From Prevotellaceae bacterium UBA4372 (lineage in GTDB: Bacteria > Bacteroidota > Bacteroidia > Bacteroidales > Bacteroidaceae), in contig DGSC01000042.1 of NCBI GenBank assembly GCA_002391275.1, positions 1-64,000 of the forward strand: a stretch of DNA of 64,000 bases. The letters run 5' to 3'. Position numbers and translations under genes: made by a program. The notes under the pieces are model-generated. The model did not search any database and was not told where the DNA came from. It saw only the letters and a program-made list of their open reading frames with translations. This document shows positions 52,491 to 61,028 of the stretch, one piece after another (position 1 is the stretch's first letter; each line of letters opens with the position of its first letter).

Positions 52491-54176
52491 ATGATTAAAG
52501 ACATACAGTTGCGCGTTCCGCCTCAGGTGGCCGCCACCGACGCACTTCTTCGCGAACAGATAGCCGCTGATTGTGCCGTGAATCCACGGCACATCAGCGG
52601 CTTTCGTGTTTTAAGACGTAGCATAGATGCGCGTCAGCGCCAGGTGTTTGTTAATCTGACTCTTCGTCTGTGGATAGACGAGCCTGTGGCCGAAGCCGAG
52701 TTTCAGCCTGTAGAATATCAGAATGTTGAGGGTCGTCCGTCTGTCATAGTTGTGGGTGCCGGTCCTGGTGGCCTGTTTGCAGCCCTGCGACTCATAGAGT
52801 TAGGACTCCGCCCGGTGGTTGTGGAACGCGGAAAAGATGTGCATGAACGCAAGCGTGACTTGGCACAAATCTCACGCAGCCATGTCGTAGACCCCGAGAG
52901 CAATTATTCATTTGGCGAAGGAGGTGCCGGTGCGTACTCTGACGGTAAGCTCTATACGCGTTCCAAGAAACGCGGTTCGGTAGAAAAAATCCTCCGTGTG
53001 TTCTGTCAGCATGGGGCTTCGACCAACATCTTGGCCGATGCTCATCCTCATATCGGCACCGACCGCCTCCCGCGTGTCATAGAGAATATGCGTCGTACCA
53101 TACTTGCGTGCGGCGGTGAGGTTCATTTCCAGACGCGCATGACTCGCCTGCTCATAACGGAGGACAATGTTGTGCGTGGCATTCAGGCTATATGCACAGC
53201 CCCAGAGCCCCAGCCTTCACCCTCAGATTCCCCGTCTTCAACCACTACTTCCCCGTCGTCCATTGAAAAAACGTTCCTTGGCCCCGTCATTCTGGCCACG
53301 GGACATTCAGCCCGCGATGTCTATCGGATGTTGGCAGCTGACGGCATAGAAATTGAGGCTAAAGGCATAGCAGTTGGCGTTCGTCTGGAACATCCTTCGG
53401 AACTTATAGACCGGATTCAGTACCACAGCCGTGCCGGTCGTGGTAAGTGGCTTCCGGCTGCAGAGTACAGCTTTGTTCAGCAATGTCAGGAGCGCGGTGT
53501 CTATTCGTTCTGTATGTGCCCAGGTGGCTTCGTCGTGCCGGCAGCTACGGGACCCGAACAAGTGGTTGTCAATGGAATGAGCCCGAGTCATAGGAATGGA
53601 CGCTGGAGCAATTCCGGCATGGTTGTAGAGCTGCGGCCCGAAGATCTCGAATCGTCCGACCTGCACATCGCTGTTGACGAGAACTTAACCTCATCATCAA
53701 ACGATGATGCATATTCCGCTTTGCGGATGATGTCTTTTCAGGAACGTCTGGAGCGCATGGCCTGGCAGCAGGGAGGACGGCGTCAGACGGCACCCGCTCA
53801 ACGGATGAGTGATTTTGTTCGTGGGCGCTTGTCGGCCGATTTGCCTGCCAGCAGTTATGCTCCAGGCCTGCTTGCTTCACCCCTTCACTTCTGGATGCCC
53901 AAGTTCATAAGCCGCCGCTTGCAGGAAGGCTTCACGGCCTTCGACCGCAAGAGTCATGGTTTCCTTACGAGTGAGGCCACGGTAATCGGCGTTGAGACCC
54001 GCACGTCGGCTCCCGTTCGCATCGTGCGTGACCCGGAGCTCTTGAGTCATATTCGCCTCCGAGGCCTATATCCCTGTGGCGAGGGTGCAGGCTATGCCGG
54101 TGGTATCGTCAGTGCCGCCATCGATGGCGAGCGTTGTGCCGAAGCCGCGTGTGCAGCCCTTACACATTTATTATAA
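52491..54176 (+). CDS. FAD-dependent oxidoreductase (COG2509 type)
   Basis: The 561-residue protein has an N-terminal domain of about 80 residues and then the FAD-binding Rossmann motif VVGAGPGGLFAALR (87-100) followed by VVERG. The family phrases GEGGAGAYSDGKLYTR, ILATGHSARDVY and GVRLEHP are present, as is the C-terminal GLYPCGEGAGYAGGIVSAAIDG motif. This uncharacterised family is widespread in Bacteroidetes and Firmicutes, and the substrate is unknown. A Ser/Pro/Thr linker of about 23 residues (near 236-258) interrupts the middle. It starts 3 bases after trpS. Confidence 0.83.
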   Translation: MIKDIQLRVPPQVAATDALLREQIAADCAVNPRHISGFRVLRRSIDARQRQVFVNLTLRLWIDEPVAEAEFQPVEYQNVEGRPSVIVVGAGPGGLFAALRLIELGLRPVVVERGKDVHERKRDLAQISRSHVVDPESNYSFGEGGAGAYSDGKLYTRSKKRGSVEKILRVFCQHGASTNILADAHPHIGTDRLPRVIENMRRTILACGGEVHFQTRMTRLLITEDNVVRGIQAICTAPEPQPSPSDSPSSTTTSPSSIEKTFLGPVILATGHSARDVYRMLAADGIEIEAKGIAVGVRLEHPSELIDRIQYHSRAGRGKWLPAAEYSFVQQCQERGVYSFCMCPGGFVVPAATGPEQVVVNGMSPSHRNGRWSNSGMVVELRPEDLESSDLHIAVDENLTSSSNDDAYSALRMMSFQERLERMAWQQGGRRQTAPAQRMSDFVRGRLSADLPASSYAPGLLASPLHFWMPKFISRRLQEGFTAFDRKSHGFLTSEATVIGVETRTSAPVRIVRDPELLSHIRLRGLYPCGEGAGYAGGIVSAAIDGERCAEAACAALTHLL

Positions 54177-54212
54177 TATATAACCCCTCCTCATCAGTTT
54201 TATGAACAGCAA

Positions 54213-54309
54213 CAGATTCCGCATATTCCGTATATTCCATGCTGCCTCTAATGCGTGTTATCTTGTTCCGATTTCCACGCATTTAAGGTAGCATGGAACG
54301 TCGAATCTG
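54213..54309. repeat. Imperfect inverted repeat, possible hairpin
   Basis: The arms TTCCATGCTGCCTCTAATGC-type (starting 54235) and its near-complement ending at 54299 pair over about 23 bases with a few mismatches. The outer arms CAGATTC/GAATCTG (54213-54219 and 54303-54309) extend the stem. There is no T tract, so it is not a typical terminator. It lies between the flavoprotein and the GH20-GH33 gene. Confidence 0.65.
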
Positions 54310-54388
54310 CCAGAATCCGTGTAATATAAAGCTTGCATAAACAATTATTGTTCATCTACATATACTAACCTATAACTCCTTTAAAGCT

Positions 54389-57300
54389 ATGAAACCAAGA
54401 CCTTTTCTTACATTGTTGTTGGTTTGTTGCAGTGTTCTTGGCCTCAGAGGCGCCGATGACCCTTCATCGTTGCTCATGCCTACGCCCAAAAGCCTGACGA
54501 CAACAGGGTCGGCGTTTTCGCTCAGCCGTTCTGTTAAGCTTTCAGACCCTACATCCTCGGCCTTGTTGGCATCCTTGTTTACCGTTTCTGATGCGGCCGA
54601 TGCAACGGTCACTGTATCCTTGGTAAGTCCTTCGGCTTTAGGTACGTTTGATTATGAGTTGGCCGATTTCGATAACGAGGGCTACAAGCTGTCGGTCACG
54701 GCCAATGCCATCACCATCACCGCTGCGTCTAAGGTGGGCGTGATACGTGCCGCCCAGACTCTCGCTCAGTTGTCAGCAGCCTCGGGTGGCTCTTCAATCC
54801 AAGGTGTCGACATTACCGACTATCCCGCATTCAAAGTGCGTGGTTTCATGCACGACGTAGGTCGTTCGTTCATCAGTTATGCCGAGCTTAAGAAAGAGAT
54901 TGACCTCCTCTCTCGCTTCAAGGTTAACGTTTTCCATTGGCACCTTACCGACAATCAAGGTTTCCGCTTTGAGTCGAAGGTCTACCCCCAGTTGAATGCG
55001 TCGTCGAGCATGACTCGTTTTGCGGGAAACTACTACACGCAGGCTCAGTGCACTGAGCTTGAAGCCTACGCAGCAGAGCGTGGCATCACCATTATTCCCG
55101 AGATTGACATGCCTGGCCACTCTGCTGCCTTCACCACGGCTATGGGCTTCACGATGAGTTCCGCTGAGGGGCAGGCCGCACTGAAGACATTGCTGGGCGA
55201 GTTGGTCGCCGCCTTCCCTTTGGCTCCCTACATACATATTGGTGCCGACGAGGCAGGCACAACCGCAGCCTATGTCAACACGATGACCCGCTACATTCAT
55301 GAGGAGCTCAACCGTCGCTGTGTCGTGTGGAACCCCATCAGCGGTGTCAGCATGAGCAAGGCCGCGTTGCCCTACGTCGACATGACGCAGATGTGGAGCA
55401 CTGCGGGTAAGAAAATAGCTGGCCTACCCAACATCGACTGCCGCTACAATTATGTCAATCATTTCGACATCTTCTCCGACCTCGTAGGTATCTACAAGAG
55501 CAATATCTACTATGCCCAGCAGGGCAGTCCAGAAGTGGCCGGTGCGCTGACAGCTTTGTGGAACGACCGCAAGACTCCGACCGAGGTGGACATCATAAGC
55601 CAGAACAATCTTTATGCCAATGCCTTGGCTACCGCTGAACGTGGATGGAAGGGCGGCGGCCAGCGCTACATTGAGGAAGGTGGTGTCAACCTGCCTTATA
55701 GCGGCAGCGAGTACGACGAGTTTGCCGATTGGGAGCGTCGTTTCCTTTACTACAAGTCAACATGGTTGGCTGATGAACCTATTCCTTACGTCCGTCAGGC
55801 CGACATACGCTGGCGCATCACCGATGCCTTCCCCAACGGCGGTGATGCTTCAGCCGTATTCCCTCCCGAGCAGTCGACCGCCGACGTCCTCCCCGAGAGC
55901 TTCGAATATGCCGGCACGACCTACGCTTCAGCCTTGGCGGCTGGCGCTGCCGTCTATCTGCGTCACACGTGGGGCACTACCGTCCCGGCCTTCTACGCTT
56001 CGCCTCAGCTGAACACGACGGCTTATGCGTGGACCTATGTCTACTCGCCTACAGCACAAACAGCCGGTGCGCTCATAGAATTCCAGAACTATGGTCGCTC
56101 GGAGAACGACAAGGCTCCCGACGCCGGCAAGTGGGACCGCAAGGGCTCGCGTGTATGGTTTAACGGCGAAGAACTTTTGCCCCCGGCATGGACAAACACA
56201 GGCAAGGCCATCAACAGCGAAGTGGATTTGCAGAACGAAAACTTTGCCGCTCGTGCACCCCTCAGCGTAAATCTTAAAGCAGGGTGGAACAAAGTGTTCA
56301 TAAAACTCCCGTACGTTGCCGCCAATGGCGTGCGTCTGAACAAATGGATGTTCACCTTTGTGCTGACAATGCCCGACGGTCGTTCAGCCCTCGACAACAT
56401 CGTTTACTCCACTATCAAGAGTGTCGACAGCGAATCCGAAAGCCTCTTGGGCCTCATTGCCGAGGTGCGCAAGACGGTGAGGACCTATTGTGGTACAGCC
56501 CCGGGTTATTATCCAAAAGCATTGGGCCAGGCCCTGCTGGATCAGGCTCAGGCTGTCGAGCAGTCGTTGCAAGAGAGCATGAGCTCCGAACAGCGACAGC
56601 AGCAGGCCGCCGACCTGCAATCGGCCCTCGACACATTCAAGTCCTCGCTCACGGCCGACAAGGTCATCCTGCCGCAGGCCAGCACCGCAGGCAACAATCA
56701 CTACTATACGTTATGCACCCCTCTCCGTGGCACTCGCTACGCCACGTCTACGGGTGGCGCTTCGGAGCTGGTCGGCACGGGCAGCCCATCCAATGCCTCG
56801 TATTGGCGCTTCGTGCTTCGTAGCGACAACACCTTTGATATCGTGAATGCCGCCGACGGCACCTACGTCTCGCCTGCCAGCAGCAACAACACAGAGCTGT
56901 TTACACAAGTTGCACAGCCAGCTAAGGGCTGGACGCTCACGCCTGCCGACGAAGTGGGCTACCTCATCATAACCTCGGAGCTCAACAACTGCCAGTTCAA
57001 CCAAACGAACAAGAGCAGTTCGGTACTCTCCGGCAGCTATAAGATTTTCAATTGGGGGTCTGGCACCAATACTACTGATACAGGTTGCAAGTATGTCATT
57101 GAAGAAGTTGACGCTTCCGAAGTGGCCGCGACGCCCTCTTCGGCCGTGCTCCCTGAGCTCGAAGGGCTGAGCCTCAATATCAGTTCCACGGCTGCAGCCT
57201 CGCTCACGACAGGGCAGTGGTACGTAATGTACGACCGTGGCGGCAGCCGTGGCTACCTGTTTGAGAACGTAGGCACCCACAAACTTCACAACACGGCCAC

Positions 57301-59365
57301 CCAACCTACCAGTCAGATGAGCGAGAATGCCCGCTTTCTGGTGCGCCTGGTGGATGCCGACGCTGGCCGCTACTACATCCAGACTGGTTTTGGCAACTAT
57401 TTCGGCAAGATAGAGCAGTCGGTGAACGTGCCCGTGACGGCCACACCCTCTGAGCCTGTGACCATAGGCAAGATAGCCAACACCGATGGTCATTTCTACG
57501 TCAAAGGCTCAAGCGGCGTAGTGCTTGATGCCAACGACTATACCCAAGGTGACAGCCGTGCCACCGTAGTAGGGTGGGGCACAACGGTCCCTACGTCGAC
57601 GGGCGGCAACAACGACTGGGCTTTCTATCCCGTGGAATTGGTTGAGCTCACAGACGGGATCCTCTTATCAGGCGACGTCAGCGTGTGCCAAGCCCACGAG
57701 ACTACCGGTCTGGGCAATGTGCGACAAGCTCTCCTGCGCATAAAGATTGAGTCCTCCACCAGTTGCCGTCTCGCAGCTATGCAGCTCAATCTGACAGGCG
57801 CGGCTAACGTCGAGAAGCTCGAAGCCTACGTCACCGACATCGACCAGCTACATGCCGCCGGTGCCGCCCCCGTGCTGGTGGGTAGCGCATCTGCCAGCGA
57901 AGGCTCTGTTGAACTGCCGTTGAACGACCTGTCGCTCACCGCAGGAACGACCAAATATCTATGGCTGACAGCCGATATCAAGGCTGATGCTGAGGAATGG
58001 GCAACAATCGACGCCTCGCTGGAAGGCCTCAATTATGGTATAGCACCGGCCGTGAAGACCTGCGACCTGAAGGCCAAGGGCAATCCCGACGGGGCCATGC
58101 GCATCTACAAACGGCAAGCTTTCCTGTGGACTGCATCTCAGAGCCAGGCTAAATACTACCGCATCCCTACCATCATGAATACGGCCGACGGCGGCATCAT
58201 AGCGTTGGCTGACGACCGCTACGACAACACCAACGACCTCGGCAAGACAGCCAGCGGCGGTGCCGGTAAGCATAAAATCGATGTCGTTGCCCGCAAGAGC
58301 ATGGATGGCGGTCTTACTTGGGGAGCGCCCATGACGGTAGCTGCCGGCGACGGAAGCTCGCTTGCCGCCTGCGGCTATGGCGACCCGGCAATTGTGCGGA
58401 CGCTCTCGGGTAAGCTCATCTGCCTCATGGCAGCAGGAAGCAATGGCTTTGCTGCCGGTCTCCTGCACATGGGGTATAGCGAGAGCACCGACAATGGAGC
58501 AACATGGAGCGCTCCAAAGGACATCTATTCGTCGATAATGAAGAATGGCGTGAGCCTGACATCGGCTTTCACCTCGTCGGGCAAGGGAGTTTGTTTCTCC
58601 AACGGGCGTATTGCTTTTGCCATGAACGGTGTCGTTTCCGGCACGTGCAACGAATATATCCTCTACTCCGACGACGAAGGAGCTACATGGAACCTCGCCA
58701 GGAAAATGGCATGTGCCAGCGCCGACGAGTCGAAACTTGAAATCATGAACGACAATACGCTCCTGATTTCCGTGCGTCAGGGTGGATGGAACTCGCAGGC
58801 CAACCGTGCCTACGCCCGTACGTCAATCGATGCTTCGGGAACAGGCATCACCTCATGGGGCGCTAAAAAGTATTGGACCGACCTTAATGCCAACGGATGT
58901 AATGCCGACATGATGTATTATAGCCGAGAGACCGAAGGCCAACGCGACTTGATGTTGCACACCGTAGTCAAGACTTTTAATAAGTTTCGCAAGGACTTGC
59001 GCCTCTATATGAGCAACGACCAGGGACAGACGTGGAAGGAAGCCTTGCAGCTGCAGCCTGGCTATGCCGCCTACAGCTCCATGCAGCGCCTGCCCGACGG
59101 CGACCTGGCCATCATTTTTGAGGATGGCAGCCTGGGCAATCAGGACAAGCAAGACTGCTACGCCATGACGTATGTTGTGCTCAGCAGCGCTCTTGTCGAG
59201 GCTAAGGCCACCGAACTCTTCGGCGAGTTCATCCCCAACAGCATCGTTCAGCCACGGCAGAATACGGCCAATGCAACCGTGTTCAACATCGCAGGCCAAC
59301 GCGTGGCCACACCTACACGCCACGGCACCTTCATCGTCGGAGGCAAGAAAGTGGTGCTACGCTGA
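54389..59365 (+). CDS. Fused GH20 beta-hexosaminidase and GH33 sialidase with C-terminal sorting tail
   Basis: This is a 1658-residue exported enzyme. The signal peptide ends near residue 21 (LRGA). A GH20b domain (about 25-145) precedes the GH20 catalytic domain (about 150-480), with the Asp-Glu pair D287/E288 in HIGADEAG. A mid-region (about 670-1180) has a helical stretch and beta-rich modules. The C-terminal GH33 sialidase has the YRIP motif (R1258) and four Asp boxes (near 1304 SMDGGLTWG, 1366 STDNGATWS, 1427 SDDEGATWN, 1542 SNDQGQTWK). The last 30 residues resemble a Bacteroidales T9SS-type tail. It can probably remove sialic acid and N-acetylhexosamine from host glycans. Confidence 0.9.
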   Translation: MKPRPFLTLLLVCCSVLGLRGADDPSSLLMPTPKSLTTTGSAFSLSRSVKLSDPTSSALLASLFTVSDAADATVTVSLVSPSALGTFDYELADFDNEGYKLSVTANAITITAASKVGVIRAAQTLAQLSAASGGSSIQGVDITDYPAFKVRGFMHDVGRSFISYAELKKEIDLLSRFKVNVFHWHLTDNQGFRFESKVYPQLNASSSMTRFAGNYYTQAQCTELEAYAAERGITIIPEIDMPGHSAAFTTAMGFTMSSAEGQAALKTLLGELVAAFPLAPYIHIGADEAGTTAAYVNTMTRYIHEELNRRCVVWNPISGVSMSKAALPYVDMTQMWSTAGKKIAGLPNIDCRYNYVNHFDIFSDLVGIYKSNIYYAQQGSPEVAGALTALWNDRKTPTEVDIISQNNLYANALATAERGWKGGGQRYIEEGGVNLPYSGSEYDEFADWERRFLYYKSTWLADEPIPYVRQADIRWRITDAFPNGGDASAVFPPEQSTADVLPESFEYAGTTYASALAAGAAVYLRHTWGTTVPAFYASPQLNTTAYAWTYVYSPTAQTAGALIEFQNYGRSENDKAPDAGKWDRKGSRVWFNGEELLPPAWTNTGKAINSEVDLQNENFAARAPLSVNLKAGWNKVFIKLPYVAANGVRLNKWMFTFVLTMPDGRSALDNIVYSTIKSVDSESESLLGLIAEVRKTVRTYCGTAPGYYPKALGQALLDQAQAVEQSLQESMSSEQRQQQAADLQSALDTFKSSLTADKVILPQASTAGNNHYYTLCTPLRGTRYATSTGGASELVGTGSPSNASYWRFVLRSDNTFDIVNAADGTYVSPASSNNTELFTQVAQPAKGWTLTPADEVGYLIITSELNNCQFNQTNKSSSVLSGSYKIFNWGSGTNTTDTGCKYVIEEVDASEVAATPSSAVLPELEGLSLNISSTAAASLTTGQWYVMYDRGGSRGYLFENVGTHKLHNTATQPTSQMSENARFLVRLVDADAGRYYIQTGFGNYFGKIEQSVNVPVTATPSEPVTIGKIANTDGHFYVKGSSGVVLDANDYTQGDSRATVVGWGTTVPTSTGGNNDWAFYPVELVELTDGILLSGDVSVCQAHETTGLGNVRQALLRIKIESSTSCRLAAMQLNLTGAANVEKLEAYVTDIDQLHAAGAAPVLVGSASASEGSVELPLNDLSLTAGTTKYLWLTADIKADAEEWATIDASLEGLNYGIAPAVKTCDLKAKGNPDGAMRIYKRQAFLWTASQSQAKYYRIPTIMNTADGGIIALADDRYDNTNDLGKTASGGAGKHKIDVVARKSMDGGLTWGAPMTVAAGDGSSLAACGYGDPAIVRTLSGKLICLMAAGSNGFAAGLLHMGYSESTDNGATWSAPKDIYSSIMKNGVSLTSAFTSSGKGVCFSNGRIAFAMNGVVSGTCNEYILYSDDEGATWNLARKMACASADESKLEIMNDNTLLISVRQGGWNSQANRAYARTSIDASGTGITSWGAKKYWTDLNANGCNADMMYYSRETEGQRDLMLHTVVKTFNKFRKDLRLYMSNDQGQTWKEALQLQPGYAAYSSMQRLPDGDLAIIFEDGSLGNQDKQDCYAMTYVVLSSALVEAKATELFGEFIPNSIVQPRQNTANATVFNIAGQRVATPTRHGTFIVGGKKVVLR

Positions 59366-59384
59366 AGAGGATTTGAGAAAAATA

Positions 59385-59650
59385 GATTACTGTCAGCTCG
59401 GCATAAGCTTGGCGATTGTAGGACATGCGCCCAGCTGTTTTGATTATTCCATGACCTTGGAACAATCATTCCATGACCATCGAATGATTGTTCCAAGGTC
59501 ATGGAATAATCTATACGCCTGTATGCATCGTGGTCTTTAACCAGACAAAACCGCTTAAGGGACTTGACTTTATGACCGCAACGTCGGGTGATGATTCCAT
59601 TCTTTACGTGGGCAGCAGCCCGAAAGCATACGGAGGAACTTGATAAAGAC
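59385..59650 (+). repeat. Dispersed ~260-bp element, copy 2
   Basis: It corresponds to copy 1 (16985-17245) in reverse orientation. The shared landmarks are GCGCCCA, the 70-bp palindrome, GTGGTCTTTAACCAGACAAAA, ACGTCGGGTGATGATTCCAT and GCCCGAAAGCATACGG. A related sub-copy (CTCGAAAGCATAGGAAGGA) follows at about 59678. It lies 20 bases after the GH20-GH33 stop. The tail of the element continues without a coding frame. Confidence 0.75.
59442..59511. repeat. 70-bp palindrome, copy 2 (29-bp perfect arms)
   Basis: The arms 59442-59470 and 59483-59511 are exact complements and the 12-base centre is CCATGACCATCG. The whole 70 bases equal the reverse complement of 17119-17188. The centre contributes a second CCATGACC 22 bases after the first, so two different hairpins are possible. 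Confidence 0.95.
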
Positions 59651-59840
59651 CATTTCTGCGCTCGAATCCGGCGGATGATGCCGCTCGAAAGCATAGGAAG
59701 GATTTTGTCAAACGGCAGCAGTCGTGAACAAGGACGTTAAGCGGCAAGCAGTCAATAGCCCTATCTCTGACGATATTATTGTTATGGACTAAAGCCGACG
59801 TCATTGGTCATGGAACTATTTGCGGCCAGCAATCAAAAAA

Positions 59841-59880
59841 AATACGGCCGGGTGCATCAGCTGATGCGCCCGGCCGTATT
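59841..59880 (-). terminator. Terminator for the OmpA-like gene
   Basis: A 40-bp near-perfect palindrome (one G.U mismatch) is built on AATACGGCCGGGTGCATCAG. On the minus strand it is followed by eight T residues. Confidence 0.85.
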
Positions 59881-59888
59881 GACACTTT

Positions 59889-59928
59889 CGGCCAGCCGTA
59901 TCACCCGATACGGCAGGCCGATTTTTTT
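59889..59928 (+). terminator. Convergent terminator on the plus strand
   Basis: A 14-bp stem (CGGCCAGCCGTATC with one mismatch in its complement, 59907-59920) is followed by eight T residues. It stops plus-strand transcripts entering from the element side, back-to-back with the preceding hairpin. Confidence 0.8.
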
Positions 59929-59942
59929 TAAGCCTTCAACAC

Positions 59943-60797
59943 TTATTGCTGTTTGTCCTCGGGAGCCTGGTCGATGAGCTCAAGGAACTCGTCGAGCTTA
60001 GGCGTGATGATGATCTGTGTACGGCGGTTGCGCTGACGCCCGATGGCAGTGTCGTTGCTGGCAATAGGATTGTATTCGCCACGGCTGCCCGCAGTGAGTC
60101 GCTTCGGGTCGACGCCATAGTTGTTCTGTAGTTCTTGAACTACGCTCGAAGCACGCAGGGCGGCAAGGTCCCAGTTGTTGCGGATATTCTCGCGGCTGAT
60201 GGGCACGTTGTCGGTGTTGCCTTCGATGAGAACCTCATAGTCCTTGTAGTCATTGATGATCTTGGCAATCTTCGAGAGCGTCTCGGCAGCGCGCTCGTTG
60301 ATCTGATAGCTGCCGCTCTTGTAGAGCATGTTGTCGGCAAGCGAGATGTAGACTACGCCTTTGAGCACCTGCACGTCGACTTCTTTCAGCTCTTCCTTCG
60401 AGAGCGAGCGAGTGAGGTTGTTCGTCAGCGTGATGTTGAGGCTGTCGCTCTTGTCCTTGGCCTCTACGAGTTGCTTGATGAACCTATTGGAAGCGTTGAT
60501 TTCATCCACGAGCTTGGAGATGTTTACGTTGCCCTCGGCATTCTGGGCGATACTCTTGTCAAGCGAACCTTGCAGGGTGGTGTAGGCAATTTTCATCTGC
60601 TCCTGAGCTTTGCGGGCATCAGCCAAGCGCTCTTCGAGGCTCTTGATGGTGGCGCGGTTCTCGGCCAACTGCTCCTTGGCACTCTGGTAGTCGGTCTGCA
60701 GCGTCGTGTAGTCTTGTTGCAAGGCTACGTACTTTTTCTTACTTGCGCAGGACGCCAACAAGACACCTGCGGCGAGGATTACGATGATTTTCTTCAT
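59943..60797 (-). CDS. OmpA-family peptidoglycan-binding lipoprotein
   Basis: This outer-membrane lipoprotein of 284 residues anchors the membrane to peptidoglycan. The lipobox is LLASC (about residue 17). A coiled-coil stretch follows (about 25-110), then the C-terminal OmpA domain (about 140-265) with the sequence LIEGNTDNVPISRENIRNNW and the conserved LAALRASSVVQEL, with the Asp and Arg that bind diaminopimelate. I chose the ATG at 60797 because it gives a typical lipoprotein signal; an ATG at 60824 is an alternative. Its promoter is at 60896-60927. Confidence 0.88.
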   Translation of the reverse strand: MKKIIVILAAGVLLASCASKKKYVALQQDYTTLQTDYQSAKEQLAENRATIKSLEERLADARKAQEQMKIAYTTLQGSLDKSIAQNAEGNVNISKLVDEINASNRFIKQLVEAKDKSDSLNITLTNNLTRSLSKEELKEVDVQVLKGVVYISLADNMLYKSGSYQINERAAETLSKIAKIINDYKDYEVLIEGNTDNVPISRENIRNNWDLAALRASSVVQELQNNYGVDPKRLTAGSRGEYNPIASNDTAIGRQRNRRTQIIITPKLDEFLELIDQAPEDKQQ

Positions 60798-60895
60798 AGT
60801 TATTCGTTTTAGGTTGTTACTCATGTCGAAAGGTCGCAGAAGCTATGACCTTTTTTAGGCTAATATATATTAATGTGTATATATCTTTTCCAATG

Positions 60896-60927
60896 CAAAG
60901 GAAAGGTTTTTGACGATTACGGCCAAA
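60896..60927 (-). promoter_or_regulatory. Bacteroidetes-type promoter for the OmpA-like lipoprotein
   Basis: On the minus strand TTTG (60924-60927) and TTCCTTTG (60896-60903) are spaced by 20 bases. The -7 box has T instead of A at its second position. The leader of about 90 bases contains a small stem, AAAGGTC...GACCTTT. Confidence 0.65.
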
Positions 60928-60998
60928 AACTTATACTTTATTTATATTAAATCACGTTAAAACGCCCCAAAGTGTTAATGAAAGTCACAAAAATAAAC

Positions 60999-61006
60999 TA
61001 CTTTTG
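60999..61006 (+). promoter_or_regulatory. Bacteroidetes -7 promoter element for the GH43 gene
   Basis: TACTTTTG matches TAnnTTTG, 22 bases before the ATG at 61029. No clear -33 element is seen. Confidence 0.6.
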
Positions 61007-61028
61007 AAACCTAATAATCCCATTTGTA

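Larger units (their letters stand above)
59366..59942. other. Intergenic region with dispersed element copy 2 and a terminator pair
   Basis: These 577 bases contain element copy 2 with the 70-bp palindrome. About 190 bases with no recognisable gene follow, then two convergent hairpin terminators (59841-59928). Confidence 0.7.
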
